NCBI GenBank assembly: GCA_001872725.1
Contig: MNWR01000025.1
Coordinates: 1 to 32,384 of the forward strand
Direction: 5' to 3'
DNA length: 32,384 bases
From: Proteobacteria bacterium CG1_02_64_396
Lineage (GTDB): Bacteria; Pseudomonadota; MNWR01; CG1-02-64-396
Shown here: piece by piece, positions 15,942 to 25,007 of the stretch
Numbering within the stretch: position 1 is the first letter of the stretch
Layout of the letters: every line of letters begins with the position of its first letter
Translations under genes and position numbers: made by a program
The notes under the pieces: model-generated
Told to the model about the DNA's origin: nothing
Databases searched by the model: none
Seen by the model: only the letters and a program-made list of their open reading frames with translations

Positions 15942-16700
15942 ATGAGACGATTTTCTGCACTTCGAGCCGCTGGTTTGGGGCTGGTCGGCGCCTTGGCGGT
16001 GGCGGCGCCGAGCCATGCGGTGGCGGTGATTACCCCCGATCTGGTACCCCTGGTCGAAGAGGGGATCGCCGTGGCCGATCCGCTGGCCTTCGGATTCGAC
16101 GCAGCCAACATCACCCTGACCTACGACACCGTGGTTTCGGTGATTTTCGTCAGTGAGGGGGCCGGTTATCGCAGCACCTTCGGCTGGTACGACGCCTCGC
16201 TCGATCCCACCCTGCCCACCAATCGCAACGTTATTTGGAACAACGCCTCGATGGCGGGATCGGGGGGAAGCCTCAACACCGGCGATACCGTCACCTTGGG
16301 TAGCTTTGCGGCGGGCAGCGCCATCGGCTTTTTTCTGACCGCCGACGGCTTCAGCAACGCCAGCGCCCCCACCTACTACACCAACACCCCCTACAACCCC
16401 GACGGCGGGGTGATCCACACCGTGTCGAGTCTGCTCCCCATCGAGGGGTTGGTGGCGTTGGGTTTTGAGGATCTCTGGGGCGGCGGCGACCGGGATTACA
16501 ACGACGTGGTGGTCGCCATCGATCTGGGGCCGACCAACGTTGCCTCGTTGCCTGGCATCCCCGAAAACGACACCTGGATTTTGCTGTTGTCCGCCGGGCT
16601 CTTCATGGCCTTGACGCTGTGGTGGCGCGCTCGCCCGGCCCCTGCGGTGATTCTTCGTGCGGCGCCCCCAGTACCCCATGCAGATCGGGAAGGGTTGTGA
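15942..16700 (+). CDS. DUF4114 secreted protein with PEP-CTERM-like sorting tail
   Basis: 252 residues. A signal peptide ends near S-H-A. The middle contains G-F-E-D-L-W-G-G-G-D-R-D-Y-N-D-V-V, the hallmark of DUF4114 domains found in many PEP-CTERM proteins. Near the C-terminus is P-G-I-P-E-N-D-T-W, then a membrane span (I-L-L-L-S-A-G-L-F-M-A-L), then R-A-R, the three-part layout of an exosortase signal although the motif is PEN rather than PEP. About 25 extra residues follow the basic cluster, which is unusual. The exosortase gene follows on the other strand and overlaps its last 98 bases. It is the obvious substrate. Confidence 0.8.
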   Translation: MRRFSALRAAGLGLVGALAVAAPSHAVAVITPDLVPLVEEGIAVADPLAFGFDAANITLTYDTVVSVIFVSEGAGYRSTFGWYDASLDPTLPTNRNVIWNNASMAGSGGSLNTGDTVTLGSFAAGSAIGFFLTADGFSNASAPTYYTNTPYNPDGGVIHTVSSLLPIEGLVALGFEDLWGGGDRDYNDVVVAIDLGPTNVASLPGIPENDTWILLLSAGLFMALTLWWRARPAPAVILRAAPPVPHADREGL

Positions 16701-18243
16701 GCATCGCCTTAAGCCGCTCCCGCCCCTGGTCCAGCGCCGCCGCTGAGCGATCCTGGTAGGGCAGGGGGGTCGAGAGGTGAACCAGGACCACCGTTCCCCC
16801 CTGCCTCGCAAGCCCCCCCAAGATTTGCGCCCAGCGCATCGGCCAGTAGTCGGTCGCCCAGTGGTCGCCGATACGGTAGGCATACCAATCCAGGCGATTG
16901 AGTCGAGAACGCTGTTCCTCCTCGACGATCTCCATCACCTGGGCCGGTTGGCGCACTGCGTCTGCTGCCAACAGGCGGGGGGTTTGCTTCAGCATTCGCC
17001 AGCCCTGGGAGCGGTAGCAATAACGGGGATCGTCCACATCCCGCCCCTGCCCCCCCCAATGGACCATCAGCAGGGTGTCGACCAAGCCGGGGTTGGGGGG
17101 GGGCGACCAGGCGCGGCCCGCTTGAATCTCGGCCCCCTGCCCCAGGGTGCGCGTCATCTCCCCCACCGCATTGGCCAGCAGTGGCCCATCGACGCTCACC
17201 CACCCGGTCGGATTGGGCCAAACGGGCACCACCCCCCTGGGTTGGTGCGGACCAGGTACGAGGGCGGCATCGAGCAGGAGCAGCGCCAGGGCGATCAGCG
17301 GCAAGAGGGGGGAACGGGTGGTCAGTGGGGGGATGACGCGAGGGGTGGTGGGATGGAGCCGGAATCGGCGCCAGCGTCCGGCGGGCAGGCCCAGCCAAAG
17401 CAGCAAAACAGCCACTTCCAGCACGATCAACAGGGGGGCGCCGATCTGCTCGACCCAGACCATCGCCGCCTCAGGGTGGCCGAAGTGGCCCAGTACCACC
17501 GCCCCGATCAAACGCAGGGTGTTGCCGGTGAGAATCAGCACCAGCAACAGGGGGAGCACCCCCAGCCGGTGCCACCGGTCGCCCCAGCCGCTGCCCAGCA
17601 GCCATACCGCCACCGTCAACAACGCCGCCAGGGAACGTAGCCCCGAGCAGGTCTCCTCGACCACCAGACGGAATCGTCCTGAGTCGAGGATGATCCCCTC
17701 TTGCAAAACCGGCAGTCCCAAGGTGTCGAGCACCCAGCGAGCGGCGCTGGCCGACCATTCTTGCAGCGGCAGCGCCAGCGATTGCACCACCCCCCAGGGC
17801 CAGGGGATCGCCAGCAGGGTGAAGAGCAGGGGAAAGGCGACCGGGGCAAAGCGGGTCGGCCCCATCCCCCAGGCCAGCCAGCCGATGCAGCCGGTGGCCC
17901 AGCCCAGGGCGCTTAAGGTGTCGATGCGGGCCTGGGTGGCCAGAGACAGCAGCAGCACCCCGCCGACAAGCAGGGAATTGATGGTTAAAGTCCAAACTTC
18001 TCTTTGATGAGGAGAAAAATCGGGCGAGGATCGCCCCTGTTTTTGGCCGGGGGATCCGCGCAACCAACGCGCCGTCGCCACCCCCAGCCCCCACAGCACC
18101 ACCACGGGACCATGACTGAAGTAGGGGTCGTTATGCCACGCACGAACCAGCCAGGGGAGCACATCGAATCCCCGCCACAGGAGCAGGAGTCCCACCCCTA
18201 CGAAGAACGGGGCGGCGCCTCGGAGCGGATGGACTGGATGCAC
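16603..18243 (-). CDS. Exosortase fused to EpsI (DUF3485) domain
   Basis: 546 residues. The first 300 form a multi-span membrane protein with the exosortase catalytic set: Cys199 in V-E-E-T-C-S-G-L-R-S-L, Arg244 in G-N-T-L-R-L and His253 or His256 in G-H-F-G-H. Exosortases are sorting transpeptidases that cut PEP-CTERM tails. The last 200 residues match the exosortase-associated EpsI domain, including Y-C-Y-R-S-Q-G-W-R-M. Such fusions usually sit in exopolysaccharide loci. The start is taken as GTG 18243, as no internal ATG fits before the first span. The 5' end overlaps the divergent TPR gene by about 15 bases, and the 3' end overlaps the DUF4114 gene. Confidence 0.9.
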   Translation of the reverse strand: MHPVHPLRGAAPFFVGVGLLLLWRGFDVLPWLVRAWHNDPYFSHGPVVVLWGLGVATARWLRGSPGQKQGRSSPDFSPHQREVWTLTINSLLVGGVLLLSLATQARIDTLSALGWATGCIGWLAWGMGPTRFAPVAFPLLFTLLAIPWPWGVVQSLALPLQEWSASAARWVLDTLGLPVLQEGIILDSGRFRLVVEETCSGLRSLAALLTVAVWLLGSGWGDRWHRLGVLPLLLVLILTGNTLRLIGAVVLGHFGHPEAAMVWVEQIGAPLLIVLEVAVLLLWLGLPAGRWRRFRLHPTTPRVIPPLTTRSPLLPLIALALLLLDAALVPGPHQPRGVVPVWPNPTGWVSVDGPLLANAVGEMTRTLGQGAEIQAGRAWSPPPNPGLVDTLLMVHWGGQGRDVDDPRYCYRSQGWRMLKQTPRLLAADAVRQPAQVMEIVEEEQRSRLNRLDWYAYRIGDHWATDYWPMRWAQILGGLARQGGTVVLVHLSTPLPYQDRSAAALDQGRERLKAMLTTLPDLHGVLGAPHEESPQGPGERATTASRP

Positions 18244-20262
18244 GAGGATGAACCCTCACTGGGCGATAGGGTGATGGAGGCCGAAGAACGACGTCATCGG
18301 TATTGGGGACTGTTGCTGGTGCTGCTGCTCCTGGCCGGGGGGGGCGCGGCGGCACTGCTTCAGTTCTCGCCCGAACGGCGTTACGAACGGCTGATAACGT
18401 CGGCCTGGATGCAGGCTCAGGCCGGTTCGTGGCAAGAGGCCGAGGTCTCCATCCGCAAGGCGCTGGAACAACGCCCCGACGATAAACGCATGCTCAATCT
18501 ACTGCTCGATACCCTTCTGGCCCAGCGAAAGGTCGATGAGGCGGTGGCGCGACTCGATCAGGAGCTGCGCAGCCACCCCGACGTCGACAATCTGCATCGT
18601 TACCTCGAATTGGCACCGGGGCGGATCCCCTCGGTGCAGGTGGAGCAAACCGCCCGGATCATGCGGGGCAGCCTCACGGTAGGGCAGCGCTGGATGGCCG
18701 ATGTGCTGCTGGCCCGTGAAGCCTTTTTAGACAGCCACTGGAGCGAGGCGGAGCGGCTGCTGTTGCAGGCGATCGACGACAACCCCAAGGCGCGGCAACC
18801 CCGGGTCGACCTGGGACAGCTCTATCTGGCCACCAATCGGCCCGGCGACGCCATGGAGGTCTTCCACTCCCGCCTGAACATCGACCCCACCGATTGGGAG
18901 GCCTACCTGGGGATCGGGCTGGCCCAGCGCCAGCAGGGGCACACCGAAGAGGCGCTCAATGCGTTTGTCACCGCCGGATCCTCGGTCGGTCCGGGGGGGC
19001 AGGTCGCCCTGCTCAATGCCGCTTCGGCCTCGATGGATCTGCGCAATCTCATCGAGGCGCGCCGCTTTTTGCAAATCCTCGACGACCGCTACCCCGGCGA
19101 CCCCGAGGTGCGCCACCTCAAGTTCCGTCAGGCGTTGCTGGAGCATGACGAGGCGGAGTTCTTTCGGCAGATTGACGCGGTTCAAACCTGGACCCCCCAG
19201 ACCTTCATCGAGGTGGTCGATTGGTGCCTGATGCTGCAACACGCCTCCTGGGCGATGACCCTGATGGAGCGCTACGCCCCCCCCGGCCTGCCCGAACAAA
19301 CCCAGACCACCATCCATTTTAGGGCGTTGGTGGCGATGAACCGTTTCAAGCAGGCCCAAGCGCTGGCCCAAACCCAGTCGCCCCCGCTGCGCCGTTTCAT
19401 GGAGGGGGAGATCGCGGTAGCCCGAGGGCAGTGGGATCGGGCCGAGCAGATTTATGAAGGGCTTCTCGACGATCCGAGTATCCCCCCCGAGGTCTCGGGG
19501 TTGGCCGACCTGCGCCTGGATGGGGTGAGGTCGGTGCTGCATTTGAGCACCCGCCTCAACACCAGGGATCAAATGCAGATGCAGCTGGCCCAGGGCAAGG
19601 GGGCTACGGTGCTTCAGCAATTGGCCAAGGCGCAGGTCCACACCCCCCAGACCGACCTGATGGGGGTGCTGGCATTGCTGCAAATGGGGGATCGGGATCG
19701 CGCCCTCAAGGCGCTCGATGCCGTGCTCGAAAAAGCCCCCACCCTGGAGGACGCCCTGATTGTCTGGGGGGAGGAGGTCGGGGTGAACCATCCAACCCAG
19801 GGGATCGCCCGTCTACGCAAGGCGCTTAAACAGGGGGTCGACGGCCCCCGCATCCGCACCCTGCTGGGAAAGCTGTTTTACCGGGCGGAGGACCGGCGCG
19901 ACGCCGTGGAGGCGTGGCAAGAGGTACTCAAGCGCTGGCCGGAGCATCTGCCCGCTGCAATCTTGTTGGGGCAGGCGGCGATCCTCGACGACCGCTGGAG
20001 CGATTCGGTGCGTTGGTGGGAAATCGCCGTTTCGCTCGCCCCCGACAACGCCACCGCACTAAACAACCTTGCCTTTGCCTTGCTCAAGGCGGGGCAGCAG
20101 GGAGAACGGGCGCTACGTCTGGCCGAGCGGGCGACCATGATCGATCCCGAACGGGCCGCCTACCTCGACACCCTGGCCTCCGCCCTTGAGCGCAGCGGCC
20201 AGGGGGAACAAGCGGCGCAAGTGCGGACCCACATCACACAATTACGGATGAAAAAACCTTAA
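18229..20262 (+). CDS. Membrane-anchored TPR protein of the exosortase locus
   Basis: 677 residues from the ATG at 18229. A short acidic cytoplasmic head is followed by one membrane span (W-G-L-L-L-V-L-L-L-L-A-G-G-G, residues 26-40) and then many TPR units through to the end. Examples are A-R-Q-P-R-V-D-L-G-Q-L-Y-L-A and A-T-A-L-N-N-L-A-F-A-L-L-K-A-G. Large TPR proteins of this design often accompany exosortase and exopolysaccharide genes and help assembly at the membrane. The ATGs at 18238 and 18274 are alternative starts; the last would remove the overlap with the exosortase gene. Confidence 0.82.
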   Translation: MDWMHEDEPSLGDRVMEAEERRHRYWGLLLVLLLLAGGGAAALLQFSPERRYERLITSAWMQAQAGSWQEAEVSIRKALEQRPDDKRMLNLLLDTLLAQRKVDEAVARLDQELRSHPDVDNLHRYLELAPGRIPSVQVEQTARIMRGSLTVGQRWMADVLLAREAFLDSHWSEAERLLLQAIDDNPKARQPRVDLGQLYLATNRPGDAMEVFHSRLNIDPTDWEAYLGIGLAQRQQGHTEEALNAFVTAGSSVGPGGQVALLNAASASMDLRNLIEARRFLQILDDRYPGDPEVRHLKFRQALLEHDEAEFFRQIDAVQTWTPQTFIEVVDWCLMLQHASWAMTLMERYAPPGLPEQTQTTIHFRALVAMNRFKQAQALAQTQSPPLRRFMEGEIAVARGQWDRAEQIYEGLLDDPSIPPEVSGLADLRLDGVRSVLHLSTRLNTRDQMQMQLAQGKGATVLQQLAKAQVHTPQTDLMGVLALLQMGDRDRALKALDAVLEKAPTLEDALIVWGEEVGVNHPTQGIARLRKALKQGVDGPRIRTLLGKLFYRAEDRRDAVEAWQEVLKRWPEHLPAAILLGQAAILDDRWSDSVRWWEIAVSLAPDNATALNNLAFALLKAGQQGERALRLAERATMIDPERAAYLDTLASALERSGQGEQAAQVRTHITQLRMKKP

Positions 20263-20383
20263 GAATCCAAGCCTTGCCTTGTCTGCGCCTCCCCCGGCGT
20301 TCATTCTTTGCCGACCAGATTTTGCAATTTCACCGACCTTCGCCCTCTGGGCCTCGACCCATTGTTAGGATCAGGAGTCTTCT

Positions 20384-21226
20384 ATGAACGTGCGCGTTGT
20401 AGTCCTTGCCGGATTGGCTCTATCTGCCACCACCCTGCTCAGCGGCTGTGGTCACTCCCTCAACGAGGCGGAGTGGCAGCAGGTGCAGGCCGACCGCACC
20501 GCCCTGGCCCAATACCGCGAGGAGGCCAACAAGTGGGCAGCCGAACGTAAACGGCTGGTCGACGACCGCCAGGCGGCCCGGCAAGAGACCACCCGAATCG
20601 CAGAAGAGAAGAGCCGGGTGGAGTCCGACGCCCAGGCTTTGGCGATGCGGGTCCAGGATCTTGAAACCGCCCAGCAACAGGCACCGGTCTCTCAGGTGCA
20701 GACGATCTTGGAAGACGACGGCATGTTCTTGGCGGGGAGCGCCGACCTTTCCGCCAGCGGCATCAAACGGCTTAAAGAGATCGCCGCCGCCTTGAAACAA
20801 ACCCCCGAGGGGCAAGAGATCGTGGTGGTCGGCCACACCGACACCACCCCCCCCGGCAGCGCCATCAAGGATCAAATCCCCGACAACTGGGCCCTTTCTT
20901 CCGCACGGGCTGCGTCGGTGATTCGTTACCTGGTGTGGGGTCAGGGGATGGATCCCAACCGCTTTGTTTTGGTGGGCCGTTCCAGCACCTGGCCGGTGGC
21001 CGACAACGCCACCCCCGAGGGGCGTAAGGCTAATCAGCGGGTGGTCATTCAAGTGCGCCCGGTCGAGGGTCAACCGACCCTCCCAGTTGCCGCCCCCGTC
21101 GTTGACGGTGCGATGGAGAGTGATGAAACCGGCATGGAGGGGGGCGCCATCGTGCCGGTCGAAGGTGAAAGCAACAACGAAGACGGTGGCGACGAGATGA
21201 TGGAGTCGGTCGGAGGCGCCCAGTAA
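20384..21226 (+). CDS. OmpA-family lipoprotein with coiled coil
   Basis: 280 residues. The lipobox L-L-S-G-C places the lipidated cysteine near residue 22, so LspA should process it. A charged coiled coil (residues 25-100) precedes a peptidoglycan-binding OmpA-like domain with V-V-G-H-T-D-T and N-Q-R-V-V-I. The tail after residue 225 is acidic and low-complexity. It likely links the outer membrane to the cell wall. The ATG at 20384 follows AGGAGT. The next gene starts 2 bases after its stop. Confidence 0.9.
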   Translation: MNVRVVVLAGLALSATTLLSGCGHSLNEAEWQQVQADRTALAQYREEANKWAAERKRLVDDRQAARQETTRIAEEKSRVESDAQALAMRVQDLETAQQQAPVSQVQTILEDDGMFLAGSADLSASGIKRLKEIAAALKQTPEGQEIVVVGHTDTTPPGSAIKDQIPDNWALSSARAASVIRYLVWGQGMDPNRFVLVGRSSTWPVADNATPEGRKANQRVVIQVRPVEGQPTLPVAAPVVDGAMESDETGMEGGAIVPVEGESNNEDGGDEMMESVGGAQ

Positions 21227-21228
21227 CC

Positions 21229-21981
21229 ATGGCGGTGGTCCAGTCCGAAACCGCTCTGGTGGTACTGAGCGGCGAGGTTTCCCGCCGTTTGATCGGTCGC
21301 GCCGTTGCCGCTCTGCCCCAGGTTCAAGCGCGAAAACAAGCCGGACGGATGGTGGTGGTGGGGGGGAGCACCACCCGGCATGTGGCCGAGGCGCTGACCG
21401 GAGAGGATCCGGGTCTGGCCTCGTTCACGGTCGGCTGGATTCGCGATGGCGCCCTGGGCGAAAGCCCCACCCAAGGGCGCGGCCCTGGACCGCTTCTGTT
21501 CGACAACGGCGAGGTTTCAAGGGGTTGGCCCGGCCCGTTGCTGGAGCGGTTCGAGGCGGGCGATATCTACATCAAGGGGGGCAACGCCCTCGATCCCCAA
21601 GGCAACACCGCCGTGCTGATGGCCCACCCCTTTGGGGGGACCATCGGGGCGGCGCTGGCGATTTTGATGGCACGTGGCGGCGAGCTGATTGTTCCGATTT
21701 CGCTCGAAAAGCTGATCCCCTCGATCCCCGCCGCCTGCAGTCTGCTGGGTCAGGGCAAGGTCGACCGCACCATGGGCACCCCGGTCGGTTACATGCCGAT
21801 CATGGCGGGAAGCGCCACGGTGGTGACCGAAATCGAGGCCTTCGCCGCCCTCTTCGGGGTGAAGGCGACCCCGGTTGCCGCCGGGGGGCTCGACGACTGC
21901 GCCGGGGCGGTGGTGTTGCACCTGCAAGGGGTGCCCGAGTCGATCGAAGCGGCTTGGTCCGCAATTCATCAAAAAGCTTAA
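21229..21981 (+). CDS. Conserved-looking protein of unknown function
   Basis: 250 residues, cytoplasmic, no signal peptide or membrane span. It has an orderly alpha/beta pattern with glycine-rich turns: V-V-V-G-G-S-T-T-R, D-I-Y-I-K-G-G-N-A-L-D and H-P-F-G-G-T-I-G-A-A. These could form a nucleotide or sugar-phosphate site like that of ribose-5-phosphate isomerase or CoA-transferase folds, but I cannot assign a family. It starts 2 bases after the OmpA-like gene, so the two are probably co-transcribed. Confidence 0.75.
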   Translation: MAVVQSETALVVLSGEVSRRLIGRAVAALPQVQARKQAGRMVVVGGSTTRHVAEALTGEDPGLASFTVGWIRDGALGESPTQGRGPGPLLFDNGEVSRGWPGPLLERFEAGDIYIKGGNALDPQGNTAVLMAHPFGGTIGAALAILMARGGELIVPISLEKLIPSIPAACSLLGQGKVDRTMGTPVGYMPIMAGSATVVTEIEAFAALFGVKATPVAAGGLDDCAGAVVLHLQGVPESIEAAWSAIHQKA

Positions 21982-21982
21982 A

Positions 21983-22172
21983 TTTATAGGTTCCATAGGT
22001 CTTATACGCCCTATGGAAACGCCGATTCAAGGCATCCTGCCTTGAATCGGCACGCTTCGCAAAAAGCGTGGTTTTTGCTTCGCTTTCAAAATCAGTCACT
22101 TACGTTCCTGATTTTGGCAGCCCATCCCTGGGCTGCTCGGAAGCGCTGAATAAATCAGCGCTTCCCTATAAA
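21983..22172. repeat. Dispersed structured repeat, copy 2
   Basis: Most of the gap 21982-22190 is a second copy of the element at 15632-15853. The hairpin GCCGATTCAAGGC/GCCTTGAATCGGC differs from copy 1 by a paired change (T-A to C-G). The first hairpin is here TTCCATAGG/CCTATGGAA, different in sequence but equal in position. GGAAGCGCTGA/TCAGCGCTTCC is kept. Ends resemble TTTATAGG. Confidence 0.75.
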
Positions 22173-22190
22173 AACCACACGAGACTTCCC

Positions 22191-22502
22191 ATGTCCTGGA
22201 CCATCACCCGACACGCCGTACAAACGATTCTGCGCTGCGACCTCGACACCGGCCCCGCCTGCTCCGGCTGGTTGTATGGCGCGCCGGGCCACATCGAAAC
22301 CGCCTCGCCCCAGCCCCTTGAGGGGCGCCAGCCCCTGGGCACCTTCGCGGCCACCCCACCCTCTCAGGCGCCCGGCGACCGCGCCATCGCCCTGGCGGTG
22401 GCCCAAGCGGAAAAAGGGCGGCTTGACCTGGCCGCCTTCGTCGCCCACGACGGGGCCTGGCAAGAGACCATGCTCGAACTCCTTGAAACCCAACACGGCT
22501 GA
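22191..22502 (+). CDS. Small hypothetical protein
   Basis: 103 residues from the ATG at 22191, with no convincing ribosome site. The segment C-S-G-W-L-Y-G-A-P-G-H-I-E-T-A faintly recalls the start of JAB/MPN domains, but the metal-binding residues are absent. It is directly upstream of rpe (6-base gap), which suggests co-expression. Function unknown. Confidence 0.55.
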   Translation: MSWTITRHAVQTILRCDLDTGPACSGWLYGAPGHIETASPQPLEGRQPLGTFAATPPSQAPGDRAIALAVAQAEKGRLDLAAFVAHDGAWQETMLELLETQHG

Positions 22503-22508
22503 ATATCT

Positions 22509-23168
22509 ATGTCTCCAACCTTGATCGCCCCCTCCATTCTCTCCGCCGACTTCGCCCGCCTGGGCGAGGAGGTCGGCGCCATTGCCGCTGCCGGGGCCGA
22601 TTGGGTCCATGTCGACGTCATGGACCACCACTTCGTCCCCAACCTGACCATCGGCCCGTTGGTGGTGCAAGCGCTGCGCCCATGCACCGATCTGCCCCTC
22701 GATTGCCACCTGATGGTGCGCGATCCCGACGCCATGATCCCCGCCTTTGCCAAGGCGGGGGCCGACACCATCACCGTCCACGCCGAGGCGGTTGACCATC
22801 TCGACCGCACGGTGGCTTTGATTCATGAGCACGGCTGCAAGGCGGGGGTGTCGCTCAACCCCTCGACCCCATTGTCGGTGCTGGAGTGGATCCTGCCCAA
22901 GGTTGATCTGGTGCTCATCATGAGCGTCAACCCAGGCTTTGGCGGGCAGTCCTTCATCGACTACTGCCTGCCCAAGATCGAGCGGCTGCGGGCGATGATT
23001 GAGGCGACCGGCAAACCCATCGTGTTGCAGGTCGACGGTGGGGTGAAACCGAGCAACGTGCAGGCGGTGCTCGACGCAGGGGCCGACTGCATCGTCGCCG
23101 GATCGGCGGTTTTCGGCGCCACCAACTACGCCGAGGCCATCACGGCGCTACGCGGGGCCTCCCGGTGA
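22509..23168 (+). CDS. rpe: Ribulose-phosphate 3-epimerase
   Basis: Interconverts ribulose-5-phosphate and xylulose-5-phosphate in the pentose phosphate pathway and Calvin cycle. 219 residues, a full-length TIM barrel. It begins with [10 protein letters not shown]. The metal and catalytic blocks [24 protein letters not shown] and V-D-G-G-V are all present. The usual V-M-D-G-H-F is V-M-D-H-H-F here. It overlaps the next gene by GTGA. Confidence 0.97.
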   Translation: MSPTLIAPSILSADFARLGEEVGAIAAAGADWVHVDVMDHHFVPNLTIGPLVVQALRPCTDLPLDCHLMVRDPDAMIPAFAKAGADTITVHAEAVDHLDRTVALIHEHGCKAGVSLNPSTPLSVLEWILPKVDLVLIMSVNPGFGGQSFIDYCLPKIERLRAMIEATGKPIVLQVDGGVKPSNVQAVLDAGADCIVAGSAVFGATNYAEAITALRGASR

Positions 23169-23407
23169 GCGACTGGGTCGAACTGGTGCGGCTGGCCAGC
23201 CCCGCCGAGGCCCATATTTTGGCCGGACGGCTTCAGAGCGCCGGGATCGAGGTGCACATCGAGGGGGGCGGATTTTCGAGCCTGCTGCCGGGGCTCGACA
23301 GCGCCGGATTTGGCACCCGATTGCTGGTTCTTCAGGATCAACTTGAGTTGGCCCGCATCGTGGCCGAAGGAGATGAGGGATGTTCAGCGGATTGCTGCGG
23401 GGATTGA
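23165..23407 (+). CDS. DUF2007-type small protein
   Basis: 80 residues starting at the GTG in the GTGA overlap with rpe. The pattern [22 protein letters not shown] followed by two short strands and L-L-V-L matches the DUF2007 family (putative signal-transducing protein). A tail with C-C may bind metal. It overlaps the EI24 gene by 28 bases. Confidence 0.8.
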   Translation: MSDWVELVRLASPAEAHILAGRLQSAGIEVHIEGGGFSSLLPGLDSAGFGTRLLVLQDQLELARIVAEGDEGCSADCCGD

Positions 23408-24096
23408 CGGTTCCTGCAATGGGGCTGCAAATGCTGCGGCGCACCCATTCCTGGGGGCTGGCAATGGTCCCTGCTGGGGTGGCGGCGGTGTTGCTGCTGC
23501 TCATGCTGGCGCTGGGGGGCTCCTGGATGTCGGGCTATCTGACCGAGATCAACGCCTCCGGCCAGGGGTTCTGGGATGCCACCCTGGACGGCCTGCGCTG
23601 GTTGGCGGGGGGGGTCGCCCTGCTGGTCGCCTCGGGCATCGTCGCCCTGCTCGGCGCCCAGGCGGTAGCGGGGACGATTCTTGAAACCATCGCCCACCGG
23701 GTGTTGAAGCTGCACAACATCGAGCCCCAATCCTCGAATCTCAATGCCCTCGATATTGCCCTGGATGCCGTGCGCGAACTGGGGCTCTTCCTGGTGGGAA
23801 TGCTGGTTATTCTGCTCATCGGGCTGATCCCCGGCCTGGGCTGGCTCGCCGCGCCGATCCTCGCCCCCCTGTGGTCGGCCTTTTTCTTGGGCCACACCCT
23901 GACCACCCCCGCCTTGGAGGGGCGGCTGCCCACCTTCAAGGAGCGTTGGGAATACGCTCTGACCCAGCCGTTGCTGGTGCTGGGCTGCGGTTTGGTCAGC
24001 GGGGTTTTGCTCGCCATTCCCCTGGTGAATTTGCTGGTTCTACCGGTAGCGGTGGCGGGCAGCGCCTGGGCGCTGAGCGACCGGCTGCCGGATTGA
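23380..24096 (+). CDS. EI24-domain (CysZ-like) membrane protein
   Basis: 238 residues with about four to six membrane spans. The ending with L-P-T-F-K-E-R-W-E-Y-A-L-T, then a hydrophobic hairpin with P-L-V-N-L-L-V-L-P-V-A-V-A-G, is typical of the EI24/CysZ family. CysZ itself imports sulfate, but distant EI24 members are not assigned. The start at 23380 has GGAG and GAGG upstream. It is followed 2 bases later by the nucleotidyltransferase gene. Confidence 0.82.
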   Translation: MFSGLLRGLTVPAMGLQMLRRTHSWGLAMVPAGVAAVLLLLMLALGGSWMSGYLTEINASGQGFWDATLDGLRWLAGGVALLVASGIVALLGAQAVAGTILETIAHRVLKLHNIEPQSSNLNALDIALDAVRELGLFLVGMLVILLIGLIPGLGWLAAPILAPLWSAFFLGHTLTTPALEGRLPTFKERWEYALTQPLLVLGCGLVSGVLLAIPLVNLLVLPVAVAGSAWALSDRLPD

Positions 24097-24098
24097 CC

Positions 24099-25007
24099 GT
24101 GCCCGGGGGCGCCCCCCTCCCCGATGCCGCGGCCTATCTGGCTTGGCTCCTCGGCGACACCGTTGAGCCCACCATTCACCCCACTGCCGAACTGCTGCAC
24201 ATCCACGGTTTGCTCAGTCTGCAACAGGCCCGCCTGACCGGCTCCCCCGCGTTTGAAGCCCATCTGGCCTCGATGCGTTTGGAGGGGGCGGCGTGGCAGC
24301 TTGGCGCCCTGCTGTTGGAGGGTGGCATCGACTTTCTGCCCCTCAAGGGGTGGGATGTTGCCTTTCGCCTCTACGACGATCCGGCGCTGCGCCCGATGAG
24401 CGATCTCGATCTGTGGGTCGGGGGGGAGGGGGATTTTGCTCGGGGGCTGACCCTGTTGCTCGACCGGGGCTACAGCCGGGTGAGCGACGGCGAATACGAC
24501 GTTTCGTTGGTCGATCCGACCGGGCAAGCCTTGATCGAACTGCACCACGGCCTCGATTCCCGCTACCGGGCGCGGCTGACGTGGGACGAGCTGTGGGGAC
24601 GAAGCCGCCCCTGGCTTTGGAACGGTCTGGCGCTGCGCCGCATGGATCCCACCGATCTGTGGTGCTATCTGGCGTTTCATTTCGGCAAACACGTGGGATT
24701 GCAGCGCCGCTTGATGTGGCTGCTCGATCTGCATCTGCTGCAACGGCAATCCCCGGTCGATCCGCACGCCGTTGTCGAGCGGGCCGGGCGCTGGCGCATC
24801 CAGCACGCACTGCGGGCCGCCGCGTGGGAACTCAAGCGGCTGGGACTCGACCACCCCCCTCTCGACCTTCCCTCCCTGCCCGCGCCGTTTCGCGGCGCCC
24901 CCTGGGATGTCGGGCTGTTCGGACGCTGGCGCCAGGTGGCCTATCATCTGTGGATCGCCGACCGGCTTTGGGATCGGCTGCGTTATGGCTGGGACCAAGC
25001 GACATGA
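24099..25007 (+). CDS. Nucleotidyltransferase-like protein (NTP_transf_5 type)
   Basis: 302 residues from GTG 24099. A TTG six bases earlier, overlapping the previous stop, is an alternative. The key motif is F-L-P-L-K-G-W-D-V-A-F-R-L-Y followed by L-R-P-M-S-D-L-D-L-W-V, where the two Asp of D-L-D would bind metal. This family occurs in lasso-peptide and HprK-related clusters. The adjacent ABC genes and the kinase operon at 30470 fit that context. It may transfer a nucleotide to a modified peptide or enzyme; this is inference. It overlaps the ABC ATPase by ATGA. Confidence 0.82.
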   Translation: MPGGAPLPDAAAYLAWLLGDTVEPTIHPTAELLHIHGLLSLQQARLTGSPAFEAHLASMRLEGAAWQLGALLLEGGIDFLPLKGWDVAFRLYDDPALRPMSDLDLWVGGEGDFARGLTLLLDRGYSRVSDGEYDVSLVDPTGQALIELHHGLDSRYRARLTWDELWGRSRPWLWNGLALRRMDPTDLWCYLAFHFGKHVGLQRRLMWLLDLHLLQRQSPVDPHAVVERAGRWRIQHALRAAAWELKRLGLDHPPLDLPSLPAPFRGAPWDVGLFGRWRQVAYHLWIADRLWDRLRYGWDQAT

